NCBI GenBank assembly: GCA_033980235.1
Contig: CM067077.1
Location: 10,144,102 to 10,208,101, forward strand
Length of the DNA stretch: 64,000 nucleotides
From: Diadema setosum
Lineage: Eukaryota; Echinodermata; Echinoidea; Diadematoida; Diadematidae
Reading direction: 5' to 3'
This document shows positions 13,744 to 25,881 of the stretch, piece by piece; positions within the stretch are counted from its first letter, which is position 1; each line of letters starts with the position of its first letter. The notes below the pieces were generated by a model. It was not told where the DNA came from. It ran no database searches and was given only the letters and a program-made list of their open reading frames with translations. The translations under genes and the position numbers were made by a program.

Positions 13744-13769
13744 GTCAGTCCCCCCAGTTTTGTTTGCTC

Positions 13770-14205
13770 TGTCATGCTCTTCCCTGCTCTTTCCTACTCT
13801 TTCCTGCTCTTTCCTGCGCTTTCCTGCTCTTTCCTGCTCTTTCCTGCTCTTTCCTGCTCTTTCCTGCTCTTTCCTGCTCTTTCCTGCTCTTTCCTGCTCT
13901 TTCCTGGTCTTTCATGGTCTTTCATGCTCTTTCCTGCTCTTTCTTGCTCTTTCTTACTCTTCCCTGCTCTTTCCTGCTCTTTCTTGCTCTTTCTTGCTCT
14001 TTCCTGCTCTTTCTTACTCTTCCCTGCTCTTTCTTGCTCTTTCCTGCTCTTTCTTACTCTTCCCTGCTCTTTCTTGCTCTTTCTTGCTCTTTCTTGCTCT
14101 TTCCTGCTCTTTCCTGCTCTTTCCTGCTCTTTCGTTCTCTGCCCTACTCTTCCCTGCTCTTTCTTGCTCTTTCTTGCTCTTTCCTGCTCTTTCCTGTTCT
14201 TTTGA
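13770..14205 (+). repeat. 10-bp minisatellite, TGCTCTTTCC units, about 43 copies
   Basis: The intron right after the donor at 13744 is a tandem array of the decamer TGCTCTTTCC with variants (TTCTTGCTCT, TTACTCTTCC, TGGTCTTTCA). Because 10 is not a multiple of 3, every 30 bp encodes the same ten residues in each of three shifts. The array therefore stays open in all three plus frames and in one minus frame. The sense strand is almost purely C/T with one G per unit. Confidence 0.95.
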
Positions 14206-14742
14206 TCACTCTTTCTCCCACGTGACACTCTTTCTTTTTCTATCCCTGCCTCCTCTCCTCCTTCTGCAGGTATTTTCTTTTCCTCTAATCTATATTCCTT
14301 TCCTCTCTCCTTTGTCTTTCTCTCACACACATAATCACATATCACTATGTCATGTGATTGCTACCCAATTCCCATAAAAGATATTTAACTTTTTTTTGTG
14401 TGTAATGAAACTTTTTGTGGTTATGAGGCCTATATGATTGAAGACTTAATTGCATATCATTCTTTGTTAGCATGTGGCATAGTATTAGCATTTCTCAGAT
14501 CATTGTAAAGATGGATCTTTAGACAGGCAAGCTAAGGTAGATTCTTGGATACTTGTAACTTTTGTTTTTCTCCACACAATCCTCTTGTGTATAGATAGAG
14601 GAATGGATAGAGACAGTCATACTGAGAGACAAGTATGTGTGAAATGTGAATATTGCTGTTAAACAAATATATGTTCATTGTATACCAGTATGCATTTTGG
14701 TGATATTGGTATAGGAGCCATTGGTAGAGAGGCATCTTGGTA

Positions 14743-15082
14743 TTGACCGATTTGTGACGCGCTATGTGTATTTTTGGCATGGGCAGCGCCATTACGCGGT
14801 GTCTCAGCCGACCCCCCCTTCCCACTCCCCACCCCTCTCCCTACATTAGCACGTGCGCAGAATGAAAAACTGATGCATGGTTGCTTTAGCCAATGGGCGT
14901 CTCGTACTGAGTGCGCGAATGCTTGCTTAGTGCGCGAACCTTTGTTACAAGTGCGCGATAAACATGTTGCCCGTGGGGTGGGGGAGAGAAGGGGGGGTCG
15001 GCTGAGACACCGCAATTTGAGCTCATGGCTGCGCCCAGTGCCATAAAATATCTGCTGCCCTCAACGAACCCGAATCGGTCAA
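14743..15082. mobile_element. MITE of about 340 bp with TTGACCGATT ends and TA flanks
   Basis: The left end TTGACCGATT (14743) is matched by AATCGGTCAA ending at 15082, and both are flanked by TA, a TA target duplication of the Tc1/mariner type. Further in, a near-perfect inverted pair of about 24 bp contains GCGGTGTCTCAGCCGACCCC (14796-14815) and its complement near 14990-15013. There is no transposase. The central part has GTGCGCG repeats. Confidence 0.8.
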
Positions 15083-15269
15083 TAGAGGCTGTTGTCCAAG
15101 TCAAGCGATTTGCTTATTGACAACGGTCTCCTCCACCTGTATACTTGAAGATTTGTCATGAAATATTTGTATTATTCATATTCATCTTTTCAACTTTCCT
15201 CTGGTTTCATCCTGTCTTCAATGAAATTCACAAGTGATGAGTTTTCCCTCCTTCATCATCCCCCACCAG

Positions 15270-15392
15270 ATATTGATGAGTGTCTCCAAGGTAACGCAGG
15301 CTGCCAGCACACCTGCAGGAACACCCACGGGAGCTTCCAGTGCGAGTGCCCGTACGGCGAGCGGCTAAATCCCGACGGAAAGACCTGCAGTC
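15270..15392 (+). CDS. MEGF6-like exon: calcium-binding EGF 2
   Basis: The acceptor is CCCCACCAG and the donor is C followed by GTAAGA; 123 bp, phase 1-1. It begins [12 protein letters not shown], the classic calcium-binding start, and carries [12 protein letters not shown], which fits the hydroxylation consensus, then PDGKTC. Six cysteines in canonical spacing. A 1.5-kb intron filled by the minisatellite and a MITE separates it from the previous domain. Confidence 0.92.
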
Positions 15393-17559
15393 GTAAGACA
15401 CCCCTTTTCTTTACCTCTCAACCACTTTCTTTTTGTGGGGGAAAAAAAGCCAATTTTCTGTGCAAAGTCTGTTTTTCTTCTAATCGCCTTCTATCCTTGG
15501 TAGTAGTGATATTTAACTAGATGGTGACAGTGGAAAAAAGGAATTAACAAGAATGTGTGTGTGTTTCATTATTATATTATTATTAAAAGTGTTGTTTCAT
15601 GCAAGACATCTAGATGAGAATGAGAGTGAATATGTGGTAATGTGTAGCTTTTCTTTCTGTATTGATATATTGAAAACGTGCACCCAATGCAAGAGCAGCT
15701 AGCAACCTGCTTAAAGTGTATGTACCCATTTTTCGAAGAAAAACATAACGATCATCAAACCAATGCTACCTGTGGGTAAAAGGCATATTATGTAGTGTAG
15801 TTTTCATGGTGAAAGCTTGTACAGTAGGAAATGTCTAGAGCCAAAACTTGTGCCAGTAGATAGCATATTAGTGCACCAAAAAAGTTTATCAAAAAGTATT
15901 CCCCCCCCCCCAAAAAAAAAAAAAAAAACCTTTCCCATTTCTAATCATATTGATGTTGTTCCTTTAGCTACGAGCATTGATTTAACGAGGAGTAATATCA
16001 TGTGAAAAATTACTTCTTGTTTATGAACACAGTGTATTCTTCTGGCAGACAGAATAATTCAATTATAAAAGGAGGGGCTGTGAAAGGTCATATGATTAGA
16101 CATTAGCCAAACAAACAGCTGTGATAGAAATTTAAGTAATGATTAATGTGACATTTTCATCATATTTTTTTGATACAATGTCAAACCCACCACCTGAAAG
16201 CACATACCTAACTTATGTCGGGAAATTTCAAGAAAGATTTGTCATCATTTGGTCTGGCATTTTGGCCGTTATTTGAATGATGTCTTTGATTGAAGAGGGG
16301 AAGGAGGTGGGATGGCCTCAATTTCCGTCTTTCTTCATAGAGGGAGGGAAAAATCATTGAAGTTAGGCATGGTGTAGGAGTGTCACCCAGATAGATGAAT
16401 GAAGAATTGTGTGTTTGCCAAAAGAATTCTTTCAAAAAAGTAGAATAATCCCAGAAGAGAATCTTACATTTTATTTTCCCCAGTATCACAATAAACTATC
16501 AGTAGATGTTCATTTTTTTTTAGAGAGAGAGAAAAAAAAAAACATGGCTTTATTTTGACATCTGTACAGGTTTTATTTGGAAAAACAAATAAACAATCAA
16601 AATAGAGCTCATATTCATATTTTGACCGCAGTGGTTCCAGTGCACCTGTGCTGGGGTGTTAATTCACCAATTGGGCCAGTGCTAGAAACCGTTTTGTGTC
16701 AATGTCCTATGAACTTTCTTCTCTACTTTGATGGATACTCTCCCCTCAGTTTGTCATAAACATAATGATAAATCAGGCCTGTATACCCTATGGAGTTTCG
16801 TAAAATAACTTTTTATTAGGTATATAGATATGTATAGAGAAATAACAGTCAGCCATTCTGTGCCCAAAGAGTATTCATCCAGTGTGCTAAACATCTGGTA
16901 CTGGATTTATTTGAATACTTTACATATAAGATAAGTATAAAACTCCCTGTAAACTTTTGCGCATACTCCTGGCCACTTCAAAACACATAGATCCTGCATT
17001 CACTGCGACATGTGCCTGCCTAGTGCTTTCCTGAGAAACTGCCTCGTTGTTGTGCCTCTGTTGGTACGTCTACGCTCAACTGAGCTTTGGCTTTATAGTT
17101 GTAGGAACTTTGCCCTCTGATACCCCTTGTAGAGAAAGTGCTGATTCCTTTAAAAAAGGAAAAAAAAAAAACTAACTCTAAGAAGGATTACATATTTTGG
17201 GTATTTTGATTACGTGTCAGCTGTTGCTATCAGAAATATGACAGGTATGAATTGGGCTACTAGTGCACTACTGAGAGGGAAAAATGCAGGTGGTGCCGTT
17301 GCTTTCATCGGACAGCTTGAAAACAAATAAGATCGCTACATGTAGGCCTAGTTGTACATCCAGAAAACACTTGGGGAATAGGAAGTGAGATTACAGAATA
17401 TCTTACAGTGAGATGAATGGATGGATAGATTGAAGAGCAAATATAAAAAGAAATAGGTAGAGTAGACAGATGACAGATTGAGGAATAGTGGTGGTTGCTA
17501 GCTGGATGAATGGATAGACAGATAGACAGTATACAACTTTCTTAAAGAAGGTATGTACA

Positions 17560-18380
17560 TGTACATTTGTATCTGAAATAGGATCTGTATAGATGAATAG
17601 CTATGTATAGAGGTAGATGTACCCATAGACAATAACTCCTCGCCAAACAGATGAGCATATGACAAAAGGAATCCACTGGGGATGAAAATTAACAATAAGA
17701 AGTCCTAATATCAATTCAATATCAATCAATCAACATCAAGTTTCAAGAAACCACGCTTGAATGCTGCGTAGTTTTTCCCGTCCCTTTTATAATCATGTAC
17801 AACAAAGACGTTCTTGAGCAAATACATGTATTTGAAGTAATCTTTACATGGAAACAACCTCGAGAGTTCGTAAATGAAATTCAAAGAAAAGGTTGCATTG
17901 GTGGTACTTTACTTTGCCATGTGTGAATCACAAAAATGAATTGATATAGAAAGATGTTCACTAAAGACTTACCTCGAAAACAAGTAAATAAGAATCTAGA
18001 AATAGATCTAGATAGATGAGTAGTTACAATATGTGCAGACTGATGTATGGAGGTAGATGTACATGTACCCATAGACCATAGCACCTTGCCATAGCTAAGC
18101 ATACGAAAACCACCAGGGGTTGAAAATTAACAATAGCACTCTAAAGTGTCAATTCTTTTATCAAGTTTCAAGAAACCACACATGAATGCTGCGTAGTTTT
18201 TCTATCCCTTTTATAATATCATATTTAATAAAGATGTACTTGAGCAAATATTTGAAGTAATCTTTACATGGAAATGACCTCACAAGTTCATAAATGAATT
18301 CAAAGAAAAGGTTTCTTTGGTGGTACTCTACTTTGCTATGGGTAAATCACAAAAATGAATTAAAATAGGAAATGAAAACA
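17560..18380. repeat. Tandem duplication with a period of about 425 bp
   Basis: The block with TTTCAAGAAACCAC at 17741, GAATGCTGCGTAGTTTTT, TTGAAGTAATCTTTACATGG, and ATCACAAAAATGAATT recurs in the same order and orientation with its TTTCAAGAAACCAC at 18166. The preceding GAGGTAGATGTACCCATAGAC part is also shared. The copies differ by many substitutions and small indels, so the duplication is old. Confidence 0.75.
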
Positions 18381-18884
18381 AGTGAGTGCTAGATGCATCC
18401 TTATGTATACCTGAAGGAAACAATGTGCAGTTATGTCCATTTTCGGAAGGCTTTCTCGGTCTTGGGAGTGGGATCAGCTCATATATATGTTATTGCATAA
18501 ACGTTCAATCTAATGTGAGATCCAGTTTGTGCAGGTGCAGTCAGTTCGCTCCTACATGGCGCGATGTTTAAAATGGTTTTCGCTTCAGCGCGACACAACA
18601 GATCAGTTTTAATCAAATTACAGTCACGTTATTCGCCTTTCATTATTGTCTGAGCTGTTTCCAAAATTCGTTTTGCATAATCAACCATATTAATTTGCAA
18701 ATTAGCATCAACATTTATTGTATACAAACAACCACATCGATTTGCGAATTGATACTTTCTTGCCCACAAAGCTTGGTATGGTGAAATGTCTGTGAAGTAT
18801 TTGAAGTTCTTGTCAATGGATTGTAAAGACTTTCAAAGGCATATAAACCAGACAGTCACATCCCAACATATCCTGTTCATTCCC

Positions 18885-18921
18885 CCACAACAACAACAAC
18901 AACAACAACAACAGCAACAGC

Positions 18922-19004
<83 letters not shown>
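18885..19004. repeat. CAA trinucleotide array of about 40 units
   Basis: CAA repeats with two CAG interruptions lie at the left side. The array lies deep in an intron with no splice-compatible context, so the polyglutamine frame it opens (and the polyleucine frame on the other strand) is not treated as coding. Confidence 0.95.
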
Positions 19005-20003
19005 CCAAAGAAACACTGAGAAACCAGAATGGTTCGAACGAGGGAAAGACTATGTAGAAAGATGCATATGTTTGGGATGGAACATATTGGGGTGGAGCAT
19101 ATGTTTCTGATTTGTTAGAATACAGTAAGGAGTGATAGCAGGTGTGTGGGTGTCAGTTTAAAGGAAGACCCGGCAGTTTGAATATATATTACCCCTTTCT
19201 CTCACTTGCGTGCCTGCTATGAGGACGCCAGAGAGAAAAAGGCTAACATATCTTGGCATATTGTAAAGAGCCAACAGGTGCATGGTATATTTCATAGAAT
19301 GATGGTGCTCTCTGAACAAATGTATAAACTCCCTATATTAGTTGTGGGAAACATGGCTCAAAATATATTGGAAGATTTGGCTTTACTTTTTTTTTTTTTA
19401 ATCCGTACGGTTTTATAGTAGTTTGCTTTCTTTCACTGATAACATTCTCTCTTCTTTTTTTGTTGTTGTTGTTGATAAGAGTGTATGGATTAGTTTAAAC
19501 ACCTATAATTAAAACTTGAACAACCAACCAAACAACCAAACAAGCCCCCCCCCCAAAAAAAAAAAAAAAAAAAAGAAAAGGAAAAAAAAAAAAGAGAGAA
19601 CACAAAATGAAAAGGTATGTATCACTAACGAGACCAGGTAAATGTCACATGTGTAGAGATTATGAGCTCTAGCTCCATAAACTGCAGCAGAATCTACACA
19701 ATAGATACTAAACATTGAAAGAATGTTTTAGATTCTCGTTAAGTGCCTAACAAGTAATCAATTGGACATTGGATGTAAGTGTGAAAATCAATACACACTC
19801 ATTCCGTGTTGTTTCTCTCTATAGAAGTGACATGTGCTAAATGCAATCTGTCAGTGGGTGGAAATGGGTGTTACAATGTCCCTGTCTATGTCAGTTACCC
19901 ACATGTTCCCACATTGATTGATTGATTAAGTCAATGACACAAAGGACTCCTTGAAGTGGCCTGTCTGGGATGACACATCAATTGTCTCCAACTTAAAGAG
20001 GGA

Positions 20004-20330
20004 GGGAGGAGTGGGGGGTGGGGGGTGGGGGGGGGGGGGGGGAAGGGGTTAAGGGGGCCAGGGGTGAGAGTGGAGAGGGGCGGGGGAGGAGGTGATAATG
20101 GAAAGAAGGGAGGGAAAGTGGAGGGAAGGGGAGGAGAAGGAGAGGGGGAAGGTGATGGATGGATGGATGGATGGATGGAAAGACAAAAAAGGAGAAACAT
20201 GAAAGAGGAGAAAGTGGAGAAGGGAAGGTAGAAAGTGATAGGGGAAGAGAGAGAGATGGAAGAGAGGGAAAAAGAATGAGGGATGAGGAGGAGAGACAGG
20301 AAAGGGGAAGAAGTGGAAAAAAATAGGATG
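20004..20330. repeat. G-rich then GGA/GAA-rich purine tract, with GATG units
   Basis: It starts with G runs (20008-20041), continues as GGAGG/GAGGGG, has five GGAT units near 20154-20178, and ends as AGAGAG/GGAAG-rich sequence. The proline- and serine-rich minus-strand frames across it reflect base composition only. Confidence 0.85.
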
Positions 20331-20336
20331 TGGGAG

Positions 20337-20549
20337 GTGTTGTAAAACGAGGATTGTATTTGTGTGCATTTTGATTTCACAAATTGTGCGAGAGCCAAGA
20401 TTCGCAAAATGAGAATGCATGCAGGAGTTCTTGTCTATGAAATATATATTAAATGCCAGTGGCAAACTGCGAAAATTTCATTGCGAAAGAGGCTGTCTGC
20501 TCCAATTTGTGAAAATTTCATGCCACAAATGTTGTTGGTTTTACAGTAG
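20337..20549. mobile_element. MITE relative of the 4625-5583 element
   Basis: The left end GTTGTAAAACGAGG and right end TTGGTTTTACAGTA form imperfect inverted repeats of the TACTGTAAAA type. The body contains repeated GCGAAAATTTCAT / GTGAAAATTTCAT motifs, as does the MITE host sequence at 4625-4718. About 210 bp, non-coding. Confidence 0.5.
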
Positions 20550-21834
20550 CAGGGTCAGAAAGAGAGAGAGGAAAAAAAAAAACAGAGAGAAAGGGAGATA
20601 ATCAGTTAGTTTTTGGCAACACTAGTGTAAGAGGTGAAGGCAAGCTTTCATGGCACTAAGCATTTTGCGATCTGAATCTTCCCGTCTTTCGTAGTGATGT
20701 CGTGCATGTAGTTTGATAGTTATAGCTGGAGTCCATACAGCATAAATATGTGTGATTTATTGGAGTAGACAAATTTGACAGAACCTATCAGCAGCTACAT
20801 GTGGCTACTGACAGGAAAAAGAAAACAAGATGAGCTCACCATGGTCTAATTGTAAAAGGATCGTGCAAACTAAGCAGTCAAATACACCTGTCAATTCCTG
20901 GCTGTTTGACATAGAATCCCAGAATAGTTTTGCATTCCTTGGCCAGACAGCATTTACAGAAATAGCTTACAGTATAGTCTTGTTTGATGTTTTTTCTATT
21001 GTTGCATTCTTGCTTCCATGTTTATACATTTTTGTATGTGGCATACCTGTGCAAAAAGAATATAAGAAATTATGTGCTGCGGGAGCTTATGATTGTTCAT
21101 ATATTGTCTCCTGCTGCTGCTGTAATACAAGTATTATACAACTCTCTGTTTTTGAAAAGTACCATCATTTATGTAGCATTTGATGTGGCATATTTTCTTC
21201 ATTTGCTTGGGGAATCTTCAGCTCTGTCTAGTCTATGCAGTAGTAGAAACATCTGTAGAAATTCTCTACTGGTACACAAGGCATTTATTCACTATCCCGC
21301 GGTATACACATGAATGTCACCTTTTTCCCCCTCATCATCTTGAATAGTAGATCTCGTAGCGAGTGCTTGTTTGATTAGATTTAGTGGTGCATACGAGGTA
21401 AATTTATCGCTCATCCACGATCATTTCGTAGCTAACACTTTTCTTTTTGTCCTCAGATTGTCACCATTCTCTCATGTGTGAAATTCCTGTGTTTTCTTGT
21501 TCTCTGTCTCCCCATTTCTTCCCCTACTAAATCCCCCAAAACCATCAAATTGTAATTAAAAACACAATATGATCAAACAAAATCTTCCAAAAAAAAAATG
21601 ATTATGGATTGTCAAATGTCATTGTGTAAAACACACCCCTCAAACAAACCTGAATTGTATTATCATTTCTGTGTTTTTCCCCATGAAATAATCTTTTATG
21701 TAAAATTTTCATTTCTGAAATGTTGAAAAATATCTCTCTAACCACCACAACCCCCAATACACATCACATTACTGGAACACTTTCATTTCTTTCGGGGGTT
21801 ACCTCAACGAACAAATAAACAAACAAACAAACAG

Positions 21835-21960
21835 CTCAAGATGGCTGTGCGATCAACAACGGCGGTTGCCAACACCAGTGCCTCTCGCATCCTTATGGCC
21901 ATTACTCCTGCCAGTGCCACGCTGGCTTTAGGCTCTCTCCAGACGGACGCTCGTGTATAC
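21835..21960 (+). CDS. MEGF6-like exon: EGF 3
   Basis: The acceptor is AAACAAACAAACAG with a purine-rich upstream (the pyrimidine tract is weak) and the donor is C followed by GTAAGT; 126 bp, phase 1-1. It encodes QDGCAINNGGCQHQC, then HYSCQCHAGF and SPDGRSC. Six cysteines. The residues before the first cysteine (QDG) and the C-L-S in place of C-x-N-T argue against calcium binding and Asn hydroxylation. It has no internal ATG. Confidence 0.85.
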
Positions 21961-23863
21961 GTAAGTCTCCGGCAGAACGCATCCCCGCTTTGACCCTAGT
22001 GTATCAAAAGAGAATTGCTAATTCCCATCTGCGTCAGAAAAGAAAAAAAGTTACTAAATGAAATAGAAGAGCACCTAATAGATAATAATAAATACTAAAA
22101 CATTTTTTTTTTTTTTTTTTTTTGCACTAGCATGCTTTTAATCAGCTGTCAGGCAATTGCTTACCTCATCATAAAATTTGCCACAGGTCCCCAAAGTGTT
22201 GAGCAAAGTCCATCCACGTTGCATGGTGATGTGTGAACGGAAAATAAAAAAAAACAAAACAAGCAAATCACAGATGCTTTTCTCATTCAAAATTTCAGCA
22301 AGCTGCTTGCAACTGTGACGTAAGAAATGTTTTGTCTGCAGAATCTGTTGTGAAAGTACTGTGTTTGATGTGCAGGCTTTTTTACTAAATGCGAATATAG
22401 TGCATGATTAATGCTCAATTAATTTTTGTGTTTACAAAAAAAAAAAATGTTTGCCCAGCATTTAGTTTATTTAATTTTATTTTAAAGTCTGCCCTGCATG
22501 TGATTTGTTTTTTGTTTTTTTATTTGTGACAACAATAATCAAGGACCTGAGCATTCAGATTTTGCAAAAAACAACATCTTGTCAGCCGATATATATGTTG
22601 GAGTGATCAAACTTGAAAGTCGTAGTGACAGAAAAATCTATTCCAGCGGCAATGAAATCATTGCCAGCTCAGTAGATATGCCCTATGAAATATAAGAAAC
22701 AAAGTTTCCATTTTCATAGCATGATACATCCTCATTTTGCTGTGACCTGTTCCACATTTCTTATCATATCTATACATATTTTTAGGTAGTCTTAGTAGTG
22801 CATGATTTCACTCCACGGTTTGTTGAGTGAGAAGTACACCTGCTTCTTATTTTTTGATGTCATTGTCATTAGAATCGCTGTCATGCATGAGATTTTGTAG
22901 TGAGTCAGATCTAGCCAAAACATGTACCACTCTCCTGCATCAACAATAAATGATCACAGCTATATTAACTCATTGAAGACTGGTCATGTGCATGCTCAGA
23001 CAGGTGTCTGTGGAAATTGTGTATTAGGAAAATTAGCTGATCCTCAACAGGTTAAGATCATCCAGACCTCCTTAGACATGCCCAGAGAAGAACATCTCTC
23101 TGTGCAAGAAATGCAACAAAGACTGTGATATCTCCTCGAAACCTTCCCACAAAATTCCCTTCCATTTCCTTTACCAGAATGTTTAATAAATTAAACGATA
23201 CCCATAACATCTAATCACCCCCTCCCTTCCCCCACACAGCATGCTATTTGAACCCCCCACCTTGCCTTCCCCCAAGCTTGACCCATCCCTCTGCCAACTT
23301 CAGTATAATGACTGTGGGATCATTTTATTCATTTGTGAACATGATGCAATCCTATGTAACAGACTTTCAAATGTTAGAGATAATGAAAGCTGTGTGATGG
23401 AGATTCAAAATATAGTTTTTGTAACTATCAAATCTTGTGGAAGATCCTTGAGCTTGTGTAACATCCATCGTCAAAAGTTCCCCTAGGTACATCTTTTGCA
23501 CCAATAGAAGATGACGTTTTGGGTGGCACTTGACATTTCAAACTCCATAGCCTGTTCCAATCATAAGAGTAGACCCTATAAGCACAAACACGACCCCCAA
23601 AACTACCCTTCCTTTTGCATTAGTAATCTTTTACAGGCAAATACTGTCTTAAAATTTCAAACATTTCACTCAAACTTTCACTGATGAGAGAACAATCATC
23701 AGGTTTAAAACTCAATGTGCTTTCCTATTCAAGTTAGGAAACTGCTCTAGGTTTCATAAACTTTGTTTTGAATCATGAGAAGTTGATTGCCTTTAAAAGA
23801 TTGATATGTTGAGATGTTGAAGGGGGGGCACTCACAATTTGCCTATGGTTTCCGTGGCAACAG
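21961..23863. other. 1.9-kb intron, nothing recognised
   Basis: AT-rich sequence with a T run near 22105-22123 and an A run near 22436-22447. No cysteine-rich exon, tRNA-like fold or long inverted repeat is visible. Confidence 0.5.
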
Positions 23864-23986
23864 CTGCCAATCCCTGTGCCACCAACAATGGAGGATGCCA
23901 GCATACCTGCCTCAACATGGGTGACACGGCCCGCTGCAGCTGCAACGCCGGCTACACGCTCAACAACGACCTGCGGAGCTGTCGAG
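23864..23986 (+). CDS. MEGF6-like exon: EGF 4
   Basis: The acceptor is GTGGCAACAG and the donor is G followed by GTTCGT, a weak match to consensus; 123 bp, phase 1-1. It encodes ANPCATNNGGCQHTC, then ARCSCNAGYTL and LRSC. Six cysteines. ANPC is of the LDL-receptor/non-calcium kind. A stronger GTACGT donor sits 4 bp downstream but would break the frame and the phase-1 rule, so I kept 23986. Confidence 0.82.
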
Positions 23987-24922
23987 GTTCGTACGTGGGG
24001 CGCCGCTCTGCCCTTACCCTTATCTCTTTCCCCGTCTCTTTGTAACCCAACATTCCTCTGATCCACCATGGATATGATGTTGTTGAATCCATGCCATACT
24101 TATTTGTGGTTAACTGAAATGCCTAGCAACCTACAAATTACCAAACAGAGTTTGCCGTCAGTCAGCCAGTGCTTTTCATTATCAATGTTATTCCAGTCTT
24201 TGAAGTAAGATACAAACTGCTTTATATGGTTTTTATGGTTTTGCTTTATATAAACATCTTTGTTGTTATTATTGAAGTGTTTTGTTTAGGCATTCAAACT
24301 TAGGACATTGTCATATTGTGATGACGAAATATAGTGTACTTACCAAATATTGCCATGCATTGTTGATATAGAGGTATGTACCTCTACCTTGAATATTGGC
24401 ACCAGTTTTACTTTTAAGTTTGTGATACATACATTGTGCATCCAAGAAGATGGATGCCTGCTGTAGTTTATTTAGTGGTATTGGGTTGAAAGAGGTGGGG
24501 GGAAGGGGTCTTTTGTATCAGGACTTGATGTTGTGTCAATTGTTAAGTTCGAGACTAGCTTGCCACAAATCAGTAGATAAATAGGAGAAAATCGTTGATC
24601 CAATCAAAAGAGTTTCCCTCACTCTCATCTCATGAAATTCTGGCATTCTTACCCACGAAGTGCTCTGATAAAATACAGATTATGGAGGGCTATTGGGGTA
24701 GGAGTCTTCCTTTTACAAGTCCTTTCAATTTCTTCATAAGTTGGTTATAAGATGTGATGCGTAGCAACAGAAAAGTTTGTCCAAATCTGCAAATCCAGAC
24801 TCAACACTTGAATCAACTTTTTTTTTTTTTGAGGACCAGCTGCAAACTAGCTTTTCAGTTCTGACAGGACTAGGGATGTATCTGTTCTATAACCTTGTTG
24901 CTTGGTGTTCTCCCTTTTACAG
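23987..24922. other. Intron of 0.9 kb, nothing recognised
   Basis: Ordinary AT-rich intron sequence, with a T run near 24821-24832. No repeat pair with the rest of the window was noticed. Confidence 0.4.
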
Positions 24923-25045
24923 ACATTGACGAGTGCTCACAGATGGCGTACATGTGCGATCACAACTGCGTGAACACAGAAGGGTCCTACAGGTGCAGCT
25001 GCAACCGGGGCTATGAGCTGGAAACCGACGGCAGGTCCTGCCGAC
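24923..25045 (+). CDS. MEGF6-like exon: calcium-binding EGF 5
   Basis: The acceptor is CTCCCTTTTACAG and the donor is C followed by GTGAGT; 123 bp, phase 1-1. It begins DIDECSQMAYMC, has CVNTEGSYRCSC (calcium-binding start plus hydroxylation consensus) and ETDGRSC. Six cysteines, fully canonical. Confidence 0.93.
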
Positions 25046-25881
25046 GTGAGTACTATGTACTGTGTGCATATATTCTAAACCTTTAAAGGCTCTCATAAAA
25101 GGTGCACCCCCACCTTTCACACAAAAGGGGGAAAAAGAAAAAGGAAAAAAATATCTCATGTCTCGCTGCTTCTGCAAAATTTCTCCAGCAGTTTTCAGCA
25201 TCATACCATTTCTCAAGAAGACTACAGCCTGCTAGCATTTAGATGTTTCATTAGCTGTTTTGAAAGTTTGTGCGAAATAAAAGCAATCTTTACTCCTGCA
25301 TCAGAAAGTGAATTATATCTGTTATCTGGATTTTTCACGCCTCTGTTTGTAGAATTAGCAAGTTTGGTATAAATCATTTTTGCTGCGAGTGGTTTAAATT
25401 CACCATCGGGGAGTACAATGCACAGTAATGAACAGAGAAATGTAAGCATGCATGCATTGCATCACGGTCGGGATCAGAGTTGATAAGTTGTTAAAATCAC
25501 GATTTGCATTTGACTCGTAAAACTAATGAAAATAGAAACCTTACAAAATATATGGTGTACACATCAGCAGAGCCTATTGTCTGCAAGAAGATTGTACATT
25601 AATATTGGCTCTGTCTTTCCCGTATCGTATGTAAATGCATCCCTTATAGGATGGTAATGATTATTTTTTGCATATACTGTTTCAAAATATCATGAACCGC
25701 TCACCCAGAGCACATACAATGTCCTGAATGTCTTTGGTCACAATTGTATGTAAAATGGCGTGAAAGTGTGTGTTGTGTGATGCTGAAGAGATTTCTGGAA
25801 TCTCAAGTTCAACATTTTCATTTTTTTTTTCCGGCTGCGTTTACGCTTCCGTCCTCGGACCACGCACACTCCATGCTCCAG

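Larger units (their letters stand above)
15393..21834. other. 6.4-kb intron with many simple repeats, no exon seen
   Basis: I looked for another EGF exon here and found none. Contents are a C/A run at 15900-15927, a tandem duplication at about 17560-18380, the CAA array at 18885-19004, a C/A run near 19545-19594, a G-rich purine tract at 20004-20330, and a MITE relative at 20337-20549. The frame at 18786-19019 is a polyglutamine artefact of the CAA array. Confidence 0.5.

Noticed and set aside
13513..14377. Three overlapping plus-strand ORFs of 224-241 residues and a 183-residue minus ORF
   Set aside because: All are produced by the 10-bp tandem repeat, whose period is not divisible by three and which lacks stop codons in these registers. 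Only the short EGF part at 13621-13743 is real coding.
18386..18571. Short ORF with several cysteines, considered as an extra EGF exon
   Set aside because: Cysteine spacing does not fit an EGF, and there is no acceptor/donor pair in phase 1.
18786..19019. ORF with a polyglutamine run
   Set aside because: The run is a CAA microsatellite in an intron; the 36 residues before it have no domain and no splice support.
19931..20465. Proline/serine-rich minus-strand ORFs of 138-158 residues
   Set aside because: They reflect a G-rich, purine-rich low-complexity tract on the plus strand.
20830..21313. Two overlapping plus ORFs of 109 and 117 residues with Cys and hydrophobic residues
   Set aside because: Different frames with no shared motif, no EGF spacing and no phase-1 splice pair; AT-rich chance frames.
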